The notes under the pieces are model-generated. The model worked only from the letters and a program-made list of their open reading frames with translations, was not told where the DNA came from and ran no database searches. This document shows, in pieces, positions 1 through 9,169 of a DNA stretch of 64,000 nucleotides (position 1 is its first letter; each line of letters starts with the position of its first letter). The stretch covers positions 6,941-70,940 of the forward strand of contig CAKPQL010000006.1 in assembly GCA_934178555.1 (NCBI GenBank), in the 5' to 3' direction. A program made the position numbers and the translations under genes. Source of the DNA: an uncultured Clostridia bacterium (GTDB lineage Bacteria > Bacillota > Clostridia > TANB77 > CAG-508).

Positions 1-1374
1 GTTATAGATTGGAAAAATAGATTAAAAGATAGACATATGTTTAGCATTATTATCGGTCTAATAATAGTATGCCTAATACTTGGTGGAGTAATTTATAAAA
101 AGCAAAAAGAATACAGACAAGTTATGGAAAATCAATATAATTTAGCTTTTTTCGAATTAGTAGATTATGTTCAAAATGTTGAAAATTACCTTGCAAAATC
201 ATTAATTTCTACTTCTCCTGAACACGGTGCTGAAACATTAACTAAAGTTTGGAAAGAAGCAAATTTAGCGCAAATATATTTATCTCAACTTCCTATAAAC
301 AATGAAGGCTTATCTAACACTGCAAGATTCTTAAATCAAGTAAGTGATTACAGTTATTCTTTATCTAGGAAAAACATCAATCATGATGCTCTTACTCAGG
401 AAGATTTAGATAACCTAGAAGAACTTCATAACTACTGTGTTGAATTGCAAAACACTCTTAATCAGTTATCTACAGAAATGACAGATGGAACAATAAGTTG
501 GAAAGAATTAACTAAAAAAGGAAGCACAATGTTTGCTCAACAAGTTAGTAATAATTCTAAAGATAGTTTTAGCAATATAGATTCTAATTTTGGCGAATAT
601 GCTGGATTAATTTATGATGGTGCTTATTCTGAACATATAGATAAAGCAGAAAAAAGAGGATTAACAGGCGATGATGTATCTGAAGAACAGGCCAAGGAAA
701 TAGCAATAAGTTTAATTGGTTCAGATAGAATACAAGATATTAATTCTAATGGATTTTCTGAAAACGGAAATATACCTTCATACAGTTTTTCTATTACATT
801 AAAGGATAATGATAAAAATAACCCTATAAGTATTTCTATATCTAAAAAAGGTGGGCATATTATATTTATGAACCACAATAGAAATATAACAGCAGAAACA
901 ATTTCACAAGACGATGCAAATAAAATTGGGAAGGATTTTTTAACAAGCAAGGGCTATGCTAATATGAAAGAAACATACTATATAAAGCAAGATGGCATTG
1001 TTACAATAAACTATGCATATAGTCAAAATGACGTAACTATTTATCCTGATTTAATTAAATTAAAAATTGCATTAGATAATGGAGAAATTCTAGGAATGGA
1101 AACCACTGGATATTTGAATTCGCATACTGAAAGAACTATTCCAACACCAACTATATCTATGGATGAAGCTAAATCTCATTTAAATAGCAAATTAGAAATT
1201 ACCAGTGAAGGATTTGCAATTATACCAACAGAATGGAAAACAGAAGTATTTTGCTATGAATTCAAAGGAAAAGTTAATAACACAGATTTTTTAGTTTATA
1301 TAAACGCTGAAACTGGAAAAGAAGAGAATATATTAGTAATTATAAATACACCAAACGGAACATTAACTATGTAA
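1..1374 (+). CDS. ypeB: Germination protein YpeB, 5' end cut by window edge
   Basis: YpeB is a spore inner-membrane protein needed for localisation and stability of the cortex-lytic enzyme SleB during germination (family knowledge). The frame is open from base 1, and the residues before the first in-window ATG (position 37) look coding. No Shine-Dalgarno precedes that ATG, so the true start is probably just outside the window. One membrane segment (IIIGLIIVCLILGGVIY) lies near the N-terminus. A helical middle part follows (about residues 35-190). The C-terminal half holds three PepSY-like modules (starting near EEQAKEIA, SQDDANKIG and MDEAKSHL). The 445 residues from ATG 37 match the usual family length. 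sleB would be expected upstream, outside the window. An sspF-type gene follows on the same strand. Confidence 0.9.
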   Translation, partial: VIDWKNRLKDRHMFSIIIGLIIVCLILGGVIYKKQKEYRQVMENQYNLAFFELVDYVQNVENYLAKSLISTSPEHGAETLTKVWKEANLAQIYLSQLPINNEGLSNTARFLNQVSDYSYSLSRKNINHDALTQEDLDNLEELHNYCVELQNTLNQLSTEMTDGTISWKELTKKGSTMFAQQVSNNSKDSFSNIDSNFGEYAGLIYDGAYSEHIDKAEKRGLTGDDVSEEQAKEIAISLIGSDRIQDINSNGFSENGNIPSYSFSITLKDNDKNNPISISISKKGGHIIFMNHNRNITAETISQDDANKIGKDFLTSKGYANMKETYYIKQDGIVTINYAYSQNDVTIYPDLIKLKIALDNGEILGMETTGYLNSHTERTIPTPTISMDEAKSHLNSKLEITSEGFAIIPTEWKTEVFCYEFKGKVNNTDFLVYINAETGKEENILVIINTPNGTLTM

Positions 1375-1505
1375 ATTTAAGACAAAAACACACTAAACAA
1401 TAGAAATTAAAAATATCACACTTAAAATAATTTTAAGCCATATATCAATTTTTATATTGCAAAAATTTTCATTAATAATATATCTTATTTTGCAAATAAT
1501 ATATT

Positions 1506-1531
1506 TAGAAAGATATGATTTTATCTTTCTA
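1506..1531 (+). promoter_or_regulatory. Hairpin directly upstream of the sspF ribosome binding site
   Basis: Ten bases (1506-1515, TAGAAAGATA) pair perfectly with 1522-1531 around a 6-base loop. The Shine-Dalgarno AAGGAGG begins within two bases of the stem. Such 5' stems can stabilise an mRNA or modulate ribosome access; function is inferred only from position. Confidence 0.45.
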
Positions 1532-1545
1532 AGGAGGGAATTATA

Positions 1546-1713
1546 ATGTCTATAAAAAACACTATAATGTCTGAAAACCTTAAAGAAGAAATTGCAAAAG
1601 AACTAGGTGTATTCGACCAAGTAAAACAAGATGGTGGATGGGAAAATATCTCATCTAAGACATGTGGTAGTATGGTTAAAAAAGCTATAGAAATAGCAAA
1701 TAGAAAAGTATAA
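1546..1713 (+). CDS. sspF: Small acid-soluble spore protein, alpha/beta family, SspF-like
   Basis: A 55-residue protein starting at ATG 1546, six bases after a strong AAGGAGG. Alpha/beta SASPs coat forespore DNA, hold it in an A-like form and protect it from UV and peroxide (family knowledge). The sequence has the SspF-type layout: a short MS...IMSE leader, then LKEEIAKELGVFDQVK, then GGWENISS and CGSMVKKAIEIA. The family GPR-protease site normally lies around the KxEIAxELG segment. The order of motifs and the length agree with SspF of Bacillus, as I recall it. The gene is monocistronic, with a hairpin before the start and a strong terminator directly after the stop. Expression is expected in the forespore, but I could not pick out a convincing sigma-G promoter. 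Confidence 0.88.
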   Translation: MSIKNTIMSENLKEEIAKELGVFDQVKQDGGWENISSKTCGSMVKKAIEIANRKV

Positions 1714-1714
1714 T

Positions 1715-1749
1715 AAAAAAGGGTCATTGTTCAATATGACCCTTTTTTT
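1715..1749. terminator. Bidirectional terminator between sspF and tagO
   Basis: The stem AAAAAAGGGTCAT / ATGACCCTTTTTTT has a short loop (TGTTCAAT). It has a T run on the plus side and an A run (T run on the minus strand) on the other. It sits between two convergent genes and can end both. Confidence 0.9.
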
Positions 1750-1757
1750 ATATCGAT

Positions 1758-2840
1758 TTATTCTTTTCCCTCTTTTATTTTGAAAATATCTTTATAGCCA
1801 ATCATAATTATTGCTACCATTATAAATGCAAAAGATATTGCCTTCCATATTCCACTTTCTAAAAGTATTATTGCAAACATTCCAAAAATTGCACTTATTC
1901 CATATAATATAAGAACTGCTTGTTTTTGAGTATATCCTCTTTTCATTAATCTATGATGTATATGACCATTATCTGCATTAAATATAGCTTTTATAGATTT
2001 TTCTTTTATTACTCTTCTAAAAATTGCAAATATTGTATCACATATAGGCAATGCCAACACTATTAAAGGTGCAATCAATACAATGGCAGTATACGTCTTT
2101 GCCATTCCTAATATTGATATTATTGATAACGAATATCCTAAAAAATTAGTTCCAGTATCACCTATAAAAGTTTTAGCTGGATTAAAATTGAATGGCAAAA
2201 ATCCAACTATTCCTCCTGCTAATGCTGTTATTAATATTGTTGCAATTATAGGAGAATCATTTAATGAAAATATAATTACTAAAGATAAACAAGATATAAG
2301 TGATATTCCTGATGATAATCCATCTAATCCATCAATTAAATTTATTGCGTTAGTAATCACAACAATCCACATTATTGTAATTATTTTAGAAATTACTTCA
2401 CTTATACCAATCTCACTAAATACTTTCATATTTATTTGGTCTATTACAATTCCACTTTGTACTACAATAAATGCAGCAATCACTTGTGCAGTTAATTTTA
2501 CTAATGCTGGAACACCTCTTAAATCATCTATAAAACATACAATTCCTAGGATTAAAAAACCTAGAAAGAATCCAATCATTTTTATATAATAATTTTCTGG
2601 TCCTCTTAAATTTATTGTATTTTCTAAGGACATAACTATAAACAAGTATACTATTGAAACTATAAAACCTGCTATTACAGCTAGTCCTCCAAGCCTTGGT
2701 ACTGTTTTTTTATGTATCTTTCTTGGTTCTGTTGGTACATCTACTGCTCCAATTTTTTTTGCTAATCTTATTGTATATGGTGTTGCTACAAAGCTAGTTA
2801 TAAAGGCTAACAAAAATGCTATTGCTATATCTCCCCACAT
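1758..2840 (-). CDS. tagO: Undecaprenyl-phosphate GlcNAc-1-phosphate transferase (TagO/WecA family)
   Basis: This integral membrane enzyme transfers GlcNAc-1-phosphate from UDP-GlcNAc to undecaprenyl phosphate, the first step of wall teichoic acid or related polymer synthesis. ATG 2840 (MWGDIA) is chosen because AAGGAG lies ten bases upstream; the longer frame to 2891 has no such site. The 360 residues show about ten membrane segments. Family motifs are present: the cytoplasmic PRKIHKKTVPRLGG loop, the DDLRG aspartate pair, NAINLIDGLDGLSSG, the FIGDTGTNFLG loop, and HIHHRLM near the C-terminus. The HIHH motif separates TagO/WecA from MraY. It diverges from murF and converges with sspF. Confidence 0.92.
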   Translation of the reverse strand: MWGDIAIAFLLAFITSFVATPYTIRLAKKIGAVDVPTEPRKIHKKTVPRLGGLAVIAGFIVSIVYLFIVMSLENTINLRGPENYYIKMIGFFLGFLILGIVCFIDDLRGVPALVKLTAQVIAAFIVVQSGIVIDQINMKVFSEIGISEVISKIITIMWIVVITNAINLIDGLDGLSSGISLISCLSLVIIFSLNDSPIIATILITALAGGIVGFLPFNFNPAKTFIGDTGTNFLGYSLSIISILGMAKTYTAIVLIAPLIVLALPICDTIFAIFRRVIKEKSIKAIFNADNGHIHHRLMKRGYTQKQAVLILYGISAIFGMFAIILLESGIWKAISFAFIMVAIIMIGYKDIFKIKEGKE

Positions 2841-2862
2841 ATTTATTATCTCCTTTTTTGTA

Positions 2863-2891
2863 ATTTTATATTTATTAATATAATTTGTCAA
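2863..2891 (-). promoter_or_regulatory. Probable sigma-A promoter for tagO
   Basis: On the minus strand TTGACA (2886-2891) and TAAAAT (2863-2868) are separated by 17 bases. The predicted start lies only about 15 bases before the tagO ATG, just in front of the Shine-Dalgarno, so the leader would be very short. Confidence 0.5.
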
Positions 2892-3002
2892 GGAAACCCT
2901 AAAATTTTGTCAATTTCAAAATTCACTTTATTTTTTGTGTAAAAAGGTATAGAATTATCATATTAATATAAAGAGACTGTTTGAAAGGAATGATAATTTT
3001 TT

Positions 3003-4391
3003 ATGAAAGAACTTACTGTTAATGATATTGTAAACGTATGCCATGCAAAACTTTTAAGTGGCGATGCTAATACCACAATTAATACATTTTCTAAAGATAC
3101 TCGTACTATTCTACCTGGAGATTTATATATAGGTATAAAAGGCGAAAACTTTGATGGTAATATATTTTGTAAAAAAGCTTTAGAATTAGGTGCCATCGGT
3201 TGCATTACAGATAGTAACTTAGATGAATCTATTTTGCACGAGTACAAATCTAAAATTATTTTACAAGTAGAAAATTCTATAGTTGCACTACAAAAACTAG
3301 CAAACTATAAAAGAAAGCTATATAATATTCCCGTTATTGCAATTACAGGCAGTGTTGGGAAAACTAGTACCAAAGATATAATTGCAAGTGTTGTATCTCA
3401 AAAATATAAAGTATTAAAAACAGAGGGCAATCTAAATAACCAAATTGGATTACCTTTAACGTTATTAAAATTAAAAGACCATGACGCACTTGTAGTAGAA
3501 ATGGGAATGGGAAATTTAGGTGAAATTAACAATCTTTCTAAGACAGCAGAACCTACTCTTGCAGTAATTACTAATATTGGTACTTCTCACATCGGTAATT
3601 TAGGTTCAAGAGAAAATATTTTAAAAGCTAAACTAGAAATTTTAAATGGATTATCCTCAGATGGTAAATTAATAATCAATAATGATAATGATTTATTACA
3701 TAAATACTACGAAGAAAATAAAAATGATAAAATCTTAACCTTCGGAATTGAAGAAAATTCATTATTGAATCCAAGCAATATAAATTACAATAAAGATGAC
3801 AGTACCTATGATATTACAATTGATAACAAACAATATACAGTTAAAGTGCCTGTTGGTGGAAAGCATTTTATATATAACAGCTTAGCAGCAATATCAGTTG
3901 GTTTGCAATTAAATATTCCTATTACAGATATTATATTAGGAATACAAAATTTTAATTTAACAAAGAGCAGAATGGAAATTAATCATACCAAAGATAATAT
4001 AATAGTTATTAATGATGCATATAATGCAAGTTATGATTCCATGAAAGCTGCACTTGAATATTTAAAAGGATATTCAAATCAAAGAAAAATAGCAGTTTTA
4101 GGTGATATGCTAGAATTAGGAGATTTTTCAAAACAATTACATGAAAAAGTAGGAAATGAAGTTGTTAAAAACAATATTGATATTTTAGTTACAATAGGTA
4201 AAGAAGCAAAAAACATATATCAAAAATCTATTGATTTAGGTTTTAATTCTAATAATGCTTTCTCATTTGATAATAATGCTGAGGCTATACAAAAAATAAA
4301 TGAAATTTTACAACCAAATGATGTAGTATTATTAAAGGCTTCTCATGGTATGAATTTTGCAGAAATTTTAAATGGAATTTTAGGTATGTAG
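3003..4391 (+). CDS. murF: UDP-N-acetylmuramoyl-tripeptide--D-alanyl-D-alanine ligase
   Basis: MurF adds the D-Ala-D-Ala dipeptide to UDP-MurNAc-tripeptide, the last cytoplasmic step of peptidoglycan precursor synthesis. The 462 residues have the N-terminal substrate-binding domain, the Mur ligase P-loop AITGSVGKTSTK near residue 115, LNNQIGLPL, VVEMGMGNLGEI, the TNIGTSHIGNLGS segment, and the C-terminal domain with NDAYNASYDSMKAAL and LGDMLELG. A GAAAGGA ribosome site precedes ATG 3003. The stop is followed after eight bases by ddl, whose product makes the dipeptide used here, so the pair is clearly an operon. Confidence 0.96.
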   Translation: MKELTVNDIVNVCHAKLLSGDANTTINTFSKDTRTILPGDLYIGIKGENFDGNIFCKKALELGAIGCITDSNLDESILHEYKSKIILQVENSIVALQKLANYKRKLYNIPVIAITGSVGKTSTKDIIASVVSQKYKVLKTEGNLNNQIGLPLTLLKLKDHDALVVEMGMGNLGEINNLSKTAEPTLAVITNIGTSHIGNLGSRENILKAKLEILNGLSSDGKLIINNDNDLLHKYYEENKNDKILTFGIEENSLLNPSNINYNKDDSTYDITIDNKQYTVKVPVGGKHFIYNSLAAISVGLQLNIPITDIILGIQNFNLTKSRMEINHTKDNIIVINDAYNASYDSMKAALEYLKGYSNQRKIAVLGDMLELGDFSKQLHEKVGNEVVKNNIDILVTIGKEAKNIYQKSIDLGFNSNNAFSFDNNAEAIQKINEILQPNDVVLLKASHGMNFAEILNGILGM

Positions 4392-4399
4392 GAGGTTTT

Positions 4400-5446
4400 A
4401 TGAAAAAAATTGGTGTTATATTTGGTGGAATGTCTACCGAGCATGATGTTTCTATAGTTTCTGGAACATCTGTAATAAAAAATTTAGATAAAACAAAATA
4501 TGAAATTTATCCAATTTACATTGATCAAAAAGGAAATTGGTATAAATATTCTGATCCAGAAGAAAAAATATTAGAAGTAGGAGCTAAGATTAATGCTACT
4601 GAAAAAATTGAAAATATTATTGAGTATTTGAAAAATCTAGATGTATTATTTCCTGTATTACATGGTTTATATGGAGAAGATGGAACAATACAAGGATTAT
4701 TTGAATTACTAAATATTCCTTATGTTGGATGTAAAGTATTATCTTCTTGTATTGGAATGGATAAAGTATATACAAAAATAGTTTTAGGAAAAGCAAATAT
4801 TCCTCAAGCAAAATCTGTATATATTAGAAAATATAATGAAAACTACATTTATATAGATGAATTTTTTAATGAAACTATTCTTTCATTAAAAGATTTATGT
4901 TTAATTATTTCCAACAAATTAGTTTTCCCTTTATTTGTAAAGCCATCAAACTCTGGTTCTTCTGTTGGTGTAAATAAAGCAAAAACTCTAGAAGAGCTAG
5001 AACATTGTATAGAATTTGCAAGCAAATACGATAAAAAAGTATTAGTTGAAGAATTTATAAATGGACGTGAAGTTGAATGTGCTGTTATTGGTAATGAAGA
5101 TGTTAAGGCTTCTTGTATTGGAGAAATATTGCCAGCAGAAGAATTTTATAGTTTTGATGCAAAATATAAAAATTCTAACTCTGCACTTTGCATACCTGCT
5201 AACTTACCAGAAAATATATCTAAAGAAATTAGAACTTTAGCAATAAAAGCTTTTAAAGCTATAGATGGAAAAGGATTATCAAGAGTAGATTTTTTTGTAG
5301 ATAAAGCAACTTCAAAAATATACTTAAATGAGATAAACACATTACCTGGATTTACGAATATTAGTATGTATCCAAAATTATGGGAAGAAACTGGTATAAA
5401 ATATAGCGAGTTATTAGACAAATTAATTGAATTAAGTTTGGAATAA
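4400..5446 (+). CDS. ddl: D-alanine--D-alanine ligase
   Basis: An ATP-grasp enzyme of 348 residues that joins two D-alanines. Visible family motifs are FGGMSTEHDVSI at the N-terminus, LHGLYGEDGTIQGLFEL, GMDKVYTK, the ATP-binding KPSNSGSSVGV loop, VEEFINGREVECAV, and the C-terminal metal and substrate segment LNEINTLPGFT with the following MYPKLW. The omega-loop reads EEFYSFDAKY, the aromatic type of normal D-Ala ligases, which argues against a D-lactate (vancomycin-resistance) ligase. AGGAGG precedes ATG 4400, which is eight bases after murF. Confidence 0.95.
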   Translation: MKKIGVIFGGMSTEHDVSIVSGTSVIKNLDKTKYEIYPIYIDQKGNWYKYSDPEEKILEVGAKINATEKIENIIEYLKNLDVLFPVLHGLYGEDGTIQGLFELLNIPYVGCKVLSSCIGMDKVYTKIVLGKANIPQAKSVYIRKYNENYIYIDEFFNETILSLKDLCLIISNKLVFPLFVKPSNSGSSVGVNKAKTLEELEHCIEFASKYDKKVLVEEFINGREVECAVIGNEDVKASCIGEILPAEEFYSFDAKYKNSNSALCIPANLPENISKEIRTLAIKAFKAIDGKGLSRVDFFVDKATSKIYLNEINTLPGFTNISMYPKLWEETGIKYSELLDKLIELSLE

Positions 5447-5521
5447 TATATTGTAAAAGATGCAATCATATTTGTTTTCACTAAATTATTTAATCTAACA
5501 TATCTATACCAAGGAGGATTT

Positions 5522-6082
5522 ATGGAATTAGAAGAATTAAAAAATATATTAAAAAATAAATTATCTGAAAAGAGATTTTATCACAGCTTATGTACAATGG
5601 AGATGTGTGAAAAATTAGCAACACACTATAATATAAATGTTGATGAAGCAAAACTTATTGGATTAGCTCATGATATAGCCAAAGAAATGCCTTCAGAAGA
5701 AAAATTAAAATACGCCGCAGAAAACAACTTATCTGTTGATAATGTAGAAAAATCTGCTCCATCCCTATTGCACGCCAAAATTGGGGCAGATATATGTAAA
5801 AAGCAATTGGGTTTTTCTAATAAAATGTGTACAGCAATTTCACTACATACTACTGGTGGAGAAAATATGGACACATTATCAAAAATATTATTTGTTTCTG
5901 ATGGTATTGGATTAGATAGACATTGGGAAGATGTAGATTATGTACGAGATTTAGTATTAAAAGACTTAGATGCAAGTGTATTATATATGCTTAACTTAAC
6001 AATAAAAGATTGCGTTGAAAAAAATAAGCCGATTCATATAAATACAATATTGGCTAGAAATTATCTAATGCTTGAAAAGTAA
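5522..6082 (+). CDS. yqeK: HD-domain hydrolase, YqeK family (symmetrical Ap4A hydrolase)
   Basis: The 186-residue protein carries the HD signature: the YHSLCTMEMCEKLA His early on, LAHDIAKEMP as the HD pair, LLHAKIGA, the SLHTTG histidine and the KILFVSDGIGLDR aspartate. YqeK proteins hydrolyse diadenosine tetraphosphate to two ADP and are usually linked to nadD (family knowledge), but nadD is not next to it here. An AAGGAGG lies about five bases before ATG 5522. It is 75 bases downstream of ddl, so it may be read from the same promoter. A strong stem-loop overlaps its stop codon. Confidence 0.88.
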   Translation: MELEELKNILKNKLSEKRFYHSLCTMEMCEKLATHYNINVDEAKLIGLAHDIAKEMPSEEKLKYAAENNLSVDNVEKSAPSLLHAKIGADICKKQLGFSNKMCTAISLHTTGGENMDTLSKILFVSDGIGLDRHWEDVDYVRDLVLKDLDASVLYMLNLTIKDCVEKNKPIHINTILARNYLMLEK

Positions 6083-6104
6083 TTATTTAAGTTACTTTTC
6101 AAGC
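6070..6104 (+). terminator. Stem-loop overlapping the yqeK stop codon
   Basis: Thirteen bases (6070-6082) pair perfectly with 6092-6104 around a nine-base loop. The stop codon lies in the stem-loop. No good T tract follows, so it may end transcription weakly or protect the mRNA 3' end. Confidence 0.55.
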
Positions 6105-6320
6105 CCCATACAATATTTTCATTAATTTTTGTATATAAAATAATATATTAATAAAAATCGAACATCCGCTTCTACTATTATATACATTTATTATAGCAAC
6201 AGTACAATTTAATTATTCTTCACATTATACTGCGTTTAAGGATGTGGCAGATTCTTATTAATATATTATTTACAATACATATTTACTAGAAAGTCTTTAA
6301 AACATTATATCTAAGTTATC

Positions 6321-6848
6321 TTATGCATATTTTCTTTTCTCATATCCTTCAAAAACTTCAGATATCTCTTTTTCTCCTGATGTATTAAGAATTATATCAT
6401 GCGTTCTTAGTATATCTTTAATATCATCATCTAGTTTTGTTATATCATAACAATTTATTATTTTTACTATACTATGTATTCTATTATTTTCAAAAAATCT
6501 ATTCAAATTATTATTTACATTTTCTATATATTCTTTACTACCATTAACAATTATGCTTATTTTTCTTTTATTATTACAAACATTATTTAGATTCTCCTCC
6601 ATTATTTCATATTTACTCATATCATTACTATTCCAATCTATATTCATTAATTCATTTTTACTTTCATCGTTTAATGTTAATCTTGATAAAACTAATTTTA
6701 CTTCTTCTGTTAAATTCTTTTGTGATATTGTTATAAACTTCTCTTCCTCTTTCGTTTTCTTGTCTAGATATGGAAGCAACATAGTGATTAAATGCAAATC
6801 ACTAACACAAAAACTACATACTTTTTTAAAGTTTTGTTTGTCGTACAT
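6321..6848 (-). CDS. Uncharacterised 175-residue protein
   Basis: I do not recognise this protein. It begins at ATG 6848 with AAGGAGG nine bases upstream, so it is very likely translated. It is hydrophilic and highly charged, with no signal peptide or membrane segment. A CSFC pair lies near residue 11 and could bind a metal or form a disulphide. The C-terminal half (KISIIVNGSKEYIENVNNN... and ILRTHDIILNTSGE) looks like an alternating alpha/beta fold. It stands alone between yqeK and spoIIR, on the opposite strand to both. Base composition resembles its neighbours. Confidence 0.7.
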   Translation of the reverse strand: MYDKQNFKKVCSFCVSDLHLITMLLPYLDKKTKEEEKFITISQKNLTEEVKLVLSRLTLNDESKNELMNIDWNSNDMSKYEIMEENLNNVCNNKRKISIIVNGSKEYIENVNNNLNRFFENNRIHSIVKIINCYDITKLDDDIKDILRTHDIILNTSGEKEISEVFEGYEKRKYA

Positions 6849-7099
6849 ACTTACAGCCTCCTTACATTTTTGTTCTGACTGGTAAATTTTACCATTTTAT
6901 TTCAAATGTGTCAATATTATTACAGAAATATTACAAAGATTTTTATACACTAATTCGACATTATTCATAATGTATATTTTTTTAATTTTGGTTAATACTT
7001 TTTATAAAGAAATATTTTAACAGTTTATATATTTACTGTTAAAAACTAAAAAATTTAGTTCCTTATAAATATTTTGGAACTTAGAACTCGGAGGTTATC

Positions 7100-7741
7100 G
7101 TGAAAAAATTTATATTTAACCGTTTTACATTAGTAATACTTCTACTATTATTATTTATATTCATATCAGCTCTATCTTATGCCACAAATGTTTCTGCACA
7201 TTTAGCTGATAGTGTATTTAGATTGCACGTAATTGCTAACAGTGACGAAGATTTTGACCAAAATTTAAAATATAAAGTTAGAGACAAAGTAATTGAGTAT
7301 ATGCAAACACTTTGTCAAGATGGAACTTCTAAAGAAGATTATATAAACATAGCCAAAAATAACTTATATGAGATAAAAGAAGTGGCAAAAAACACTATAA
7401 TAGAAAATGGATTCAATTATGATGTAAATGTATATGTTGGTAACTTTGAATTTCCAACAAAAACATATGGAGATGTATCTTTCCCTGCTGGTTTTTATGA
7501 TGCTTTAAGAATTGAAATAGGAAATGCAAGTGGCAAAAATTGGTGGTGCGTAATGTTTCCTCCTCTATGCTTTGTAGATATAACTTCCGGTGTTGTACCA
7601 GAAGAATCTAAGGAAACATTAAAAGATGAGATTTCTGCAGAAGAATTTGATTTAATTACCGGTGCTAATTCGGAAGTAAAATTCAAATTTAAAATTATAG
7701 AAATGTTCCAAAATTGGGGCTTAGTTGCAAATAAAATGTAG
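7100..7741 (+). CDS. spoIIR: Stage II sporulation protein R
   Basis: SpoIIR is the forespore-secreted signal that triggers SpoIIGA to process pro-sigma-E in the mother cell (family knowledge). The 213 residues start with a membrane or signal segment (LVILLLLLFIFISALSYA). The hallmark LADSVFRLHVIANSDEDFDQNLKYKVRD follows around residues 35-60, and the conserved C-terminal region contains GKNWWCVMFPPLCFVD. The start is GTG 7100, supported by CGGAGG seven bases upstream. A strong terminator follows directly. Sigma-F control is expected; I did not find a certain promoter. Confidence 0.93.
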   Translation: MKKFIFNRFTLVILLLLLFIFISALSYATNVSAHLADSVFRLHVIANSDEDFDQNLKYKVRDKVIEYMQTLCQDGTSKEDYINIAKNNLYEIKEVAKNTIIENGFNYDVNVYVGNFEFPTKTYGDVSFPAGFYDALRIEIGNASGKNWWCVMFPPLCFVDITSGVVPEESKETLKDEISAEEFDLITGANSEVKFKFKIIEMFQNWGLVANKM

Positions 7742-7769
7742 TGGCTGATAACCACTACATTTTATTTTT
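7733..7769 (+). terminator. Rho-independent terminator of spoIIR
   Basis: The stem AAAATGTAGTGG / CCACTACATTTT (7733-7744 with 7752-7763) has a seven-base loop and is followed by ATTTTTA. The stop codon lies in the left arm. Confidence 0.88.
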
Positions 7770-7805
7770 AATTATATTTTTTATATTGATATATTAAATT
7801 TATTA

Positions 7806-7831
7806 AAAATAGTTGTAAAAGCAACTATTTT
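7806..7831 (+). terminator. Second hairpin upstream of murA
   Basis: AAAATAGTTG (7806-7815) pairs with CAACTATTTT (7822-7831) around a six-base loop. It lies between the spoIIR terminator and the murA start and could be a second terminator or a leader element. Confidence 0.45.
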
Positions 7832-7897
7832 ATGGTATATTTTTACAGGATAGAATGAATTTTTATGCAAAAATAAAAATATTCGGGGGTAATTTAA

Positions 7898-9157
7898 TTG
7901 GAAAAGTTAGTTATTACAGGGGGTACTCCTCTAAAAGGTGAAGTTATTATAAGTGGCGCAAAAAATGCTGCTGTAGCAATCCTACCTGCAACTTTATTAA
8001 TAAATGGAATATGTACAATAGAAAATTTACCAAATATAAATGATGTTAAATTATATTGTGAAATATTAGAGAAAATAGGTGCAAAAATAACATGGAATAC
8101 AAAAAATGAAATAACAATTGATACAAGAAATATCTGCTGTACAAAAGCACCTTTAGATATTACAAGGAAATTTAGAGCTTCTTATTATTTAATTGGTTCT
8201 ATGCTTGGCAGATGTAAAGATGTACAAGTTAGTTTACCTGGTGGATGCAATCTAGGTGCTAGACCTATAGATCAACACATAAAGGGATTTGAAGCATTAG
8301 GAGCTGTTGTAGATGTTAACCAAGGTAATATTACTGCAACTGCAAAGAAACTTACAGGAACTTCTATTTATATGGATATTGTATCAGTTGGTGCAACAAT
8401 AAATGTAATGCTTGCAAGTGTTTTAGCAGAAGGTACAACAATAATAGATAATGCCGCCAAAGAACCTCATATAGTAGATGTAGCCAATTTCTTAAATACA
8501 ATGGGTGCTGATATAAGAGGAGCCGGAACAGATGTTATAAAAATAAATGGCGTAAAAGAACTAAAAGGTGGAGCCACTTATTCTATCGTTCCTGATCAAA
8601 TTGAAGCTGGTACATTTATGCTTGCTGCTATGGCAACAAAGGGTGATATTACTATAAAAAATTGTATAACAAAGCATTTAGAGTCAATAACAGCAAAAAT
8701 AGTTGAAATGGGCGGATATGTTGAAGAAAACGGTGATACTTTAAGAGTAAAATGTAATAAAAGGCCAAATAAAGCAAATATAAAGACACTACCTTATCCT
8801 GGTTTTCCTACTGATTTACAACCTCAAATGGGAGTAGTATTATCAATTTCCGACGGCACAAGTATTATAAATGAAAGTATTTGGGAATCTAGATTCCAAT
8901 ATACTCAAGAATTACTTAAAATGGGTGCAAAAATCACAGCACAAGGTAAATCTGCAATTTTTGAGGGAGTAAAAACTCTATCTGGAGCTCCAGTTTACTC
9001 TACTGATTTACGCGCTGGTGCTGCACTTATAATAGCTGGTATAGCAGCAAATGGAAAAACAGAAGTATACAATTTAGAACATATTGATAGAGGATATGAA
9101 AACATAGAAGATAAATTTAAAAAATTAGGTGCAAAAATCGAACGAGTAAACGAATAA
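7898..9157 (+). CDS. murA: UDP-N-acetylglucosamine 1-carboxyvinyltransferase
   Basis: MurA transfers enolpyruvate from PEP to UDP-GlcNAc, the first committed step of peptidoglycan synthesis. The 419-residue protein has the inside-out barrel family motifs: SGAKNAAVAILPA near residue 19, the catalytic loop LPGGCNLGARPIDQHI with Cys117, VPDQIEAGTFM, and the C-terminal DLRAGAALIIAG and RGYENIEDKF. Cys117 rather than Asp means it should be fosfomycin-sensitive unless otherwise protected. The start is TTG 7898, seven bases after GGGGG. The next gene begins twelve bases after the stop. A second MurA paralogue is common in Firmicutes but is not in the window. Confidence 0.95.
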   Translation: MEKLVITGGTPLKGEVIISGAKNAAVAILPATLLINGICTIENLPNINDVKLYCEILEKIGAKITWNTKNEITIDTRNICCTKAPLDITRKFRASYYLIGSMLGRCKDVQVSLPGGCNLGARPIDQHIKGFEALGAVVDVNQGNITATAKKLTGTSIYMDIVSVGATINVMLASVLAEGTTIIDNAAKEPHIVDVANFLNTMGADIRGAGTDVIKINGVKELKGGATYSIVPDQIEAGTFMLAAMATKGDITIKNCITKHLESITAKIVEMGGYVEENGDTLRVKCNKRPNKANIKTLPYPGFPTDLQPQMGVVLSISDGTSIINESIWESRFQYTQELLKMGAKITAQGKSAIFEGVKTLSGAPVYSTDLRAGAALIIAGIAANGKTEVYNLEHIDRGYENIEDKFKKLGAKIERVNE

Positions 9158-9169
9158 GGAGAAATACAA

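Noticed and set aside
4400..5446. Vancomycin-resistance type D-Ala-D-Lac ligase
   Set aside because: The omega-loop is the aromatic EEFYSFDAKY type of normal D-Ala ligases, and no vanH or vanX neighbours are present.
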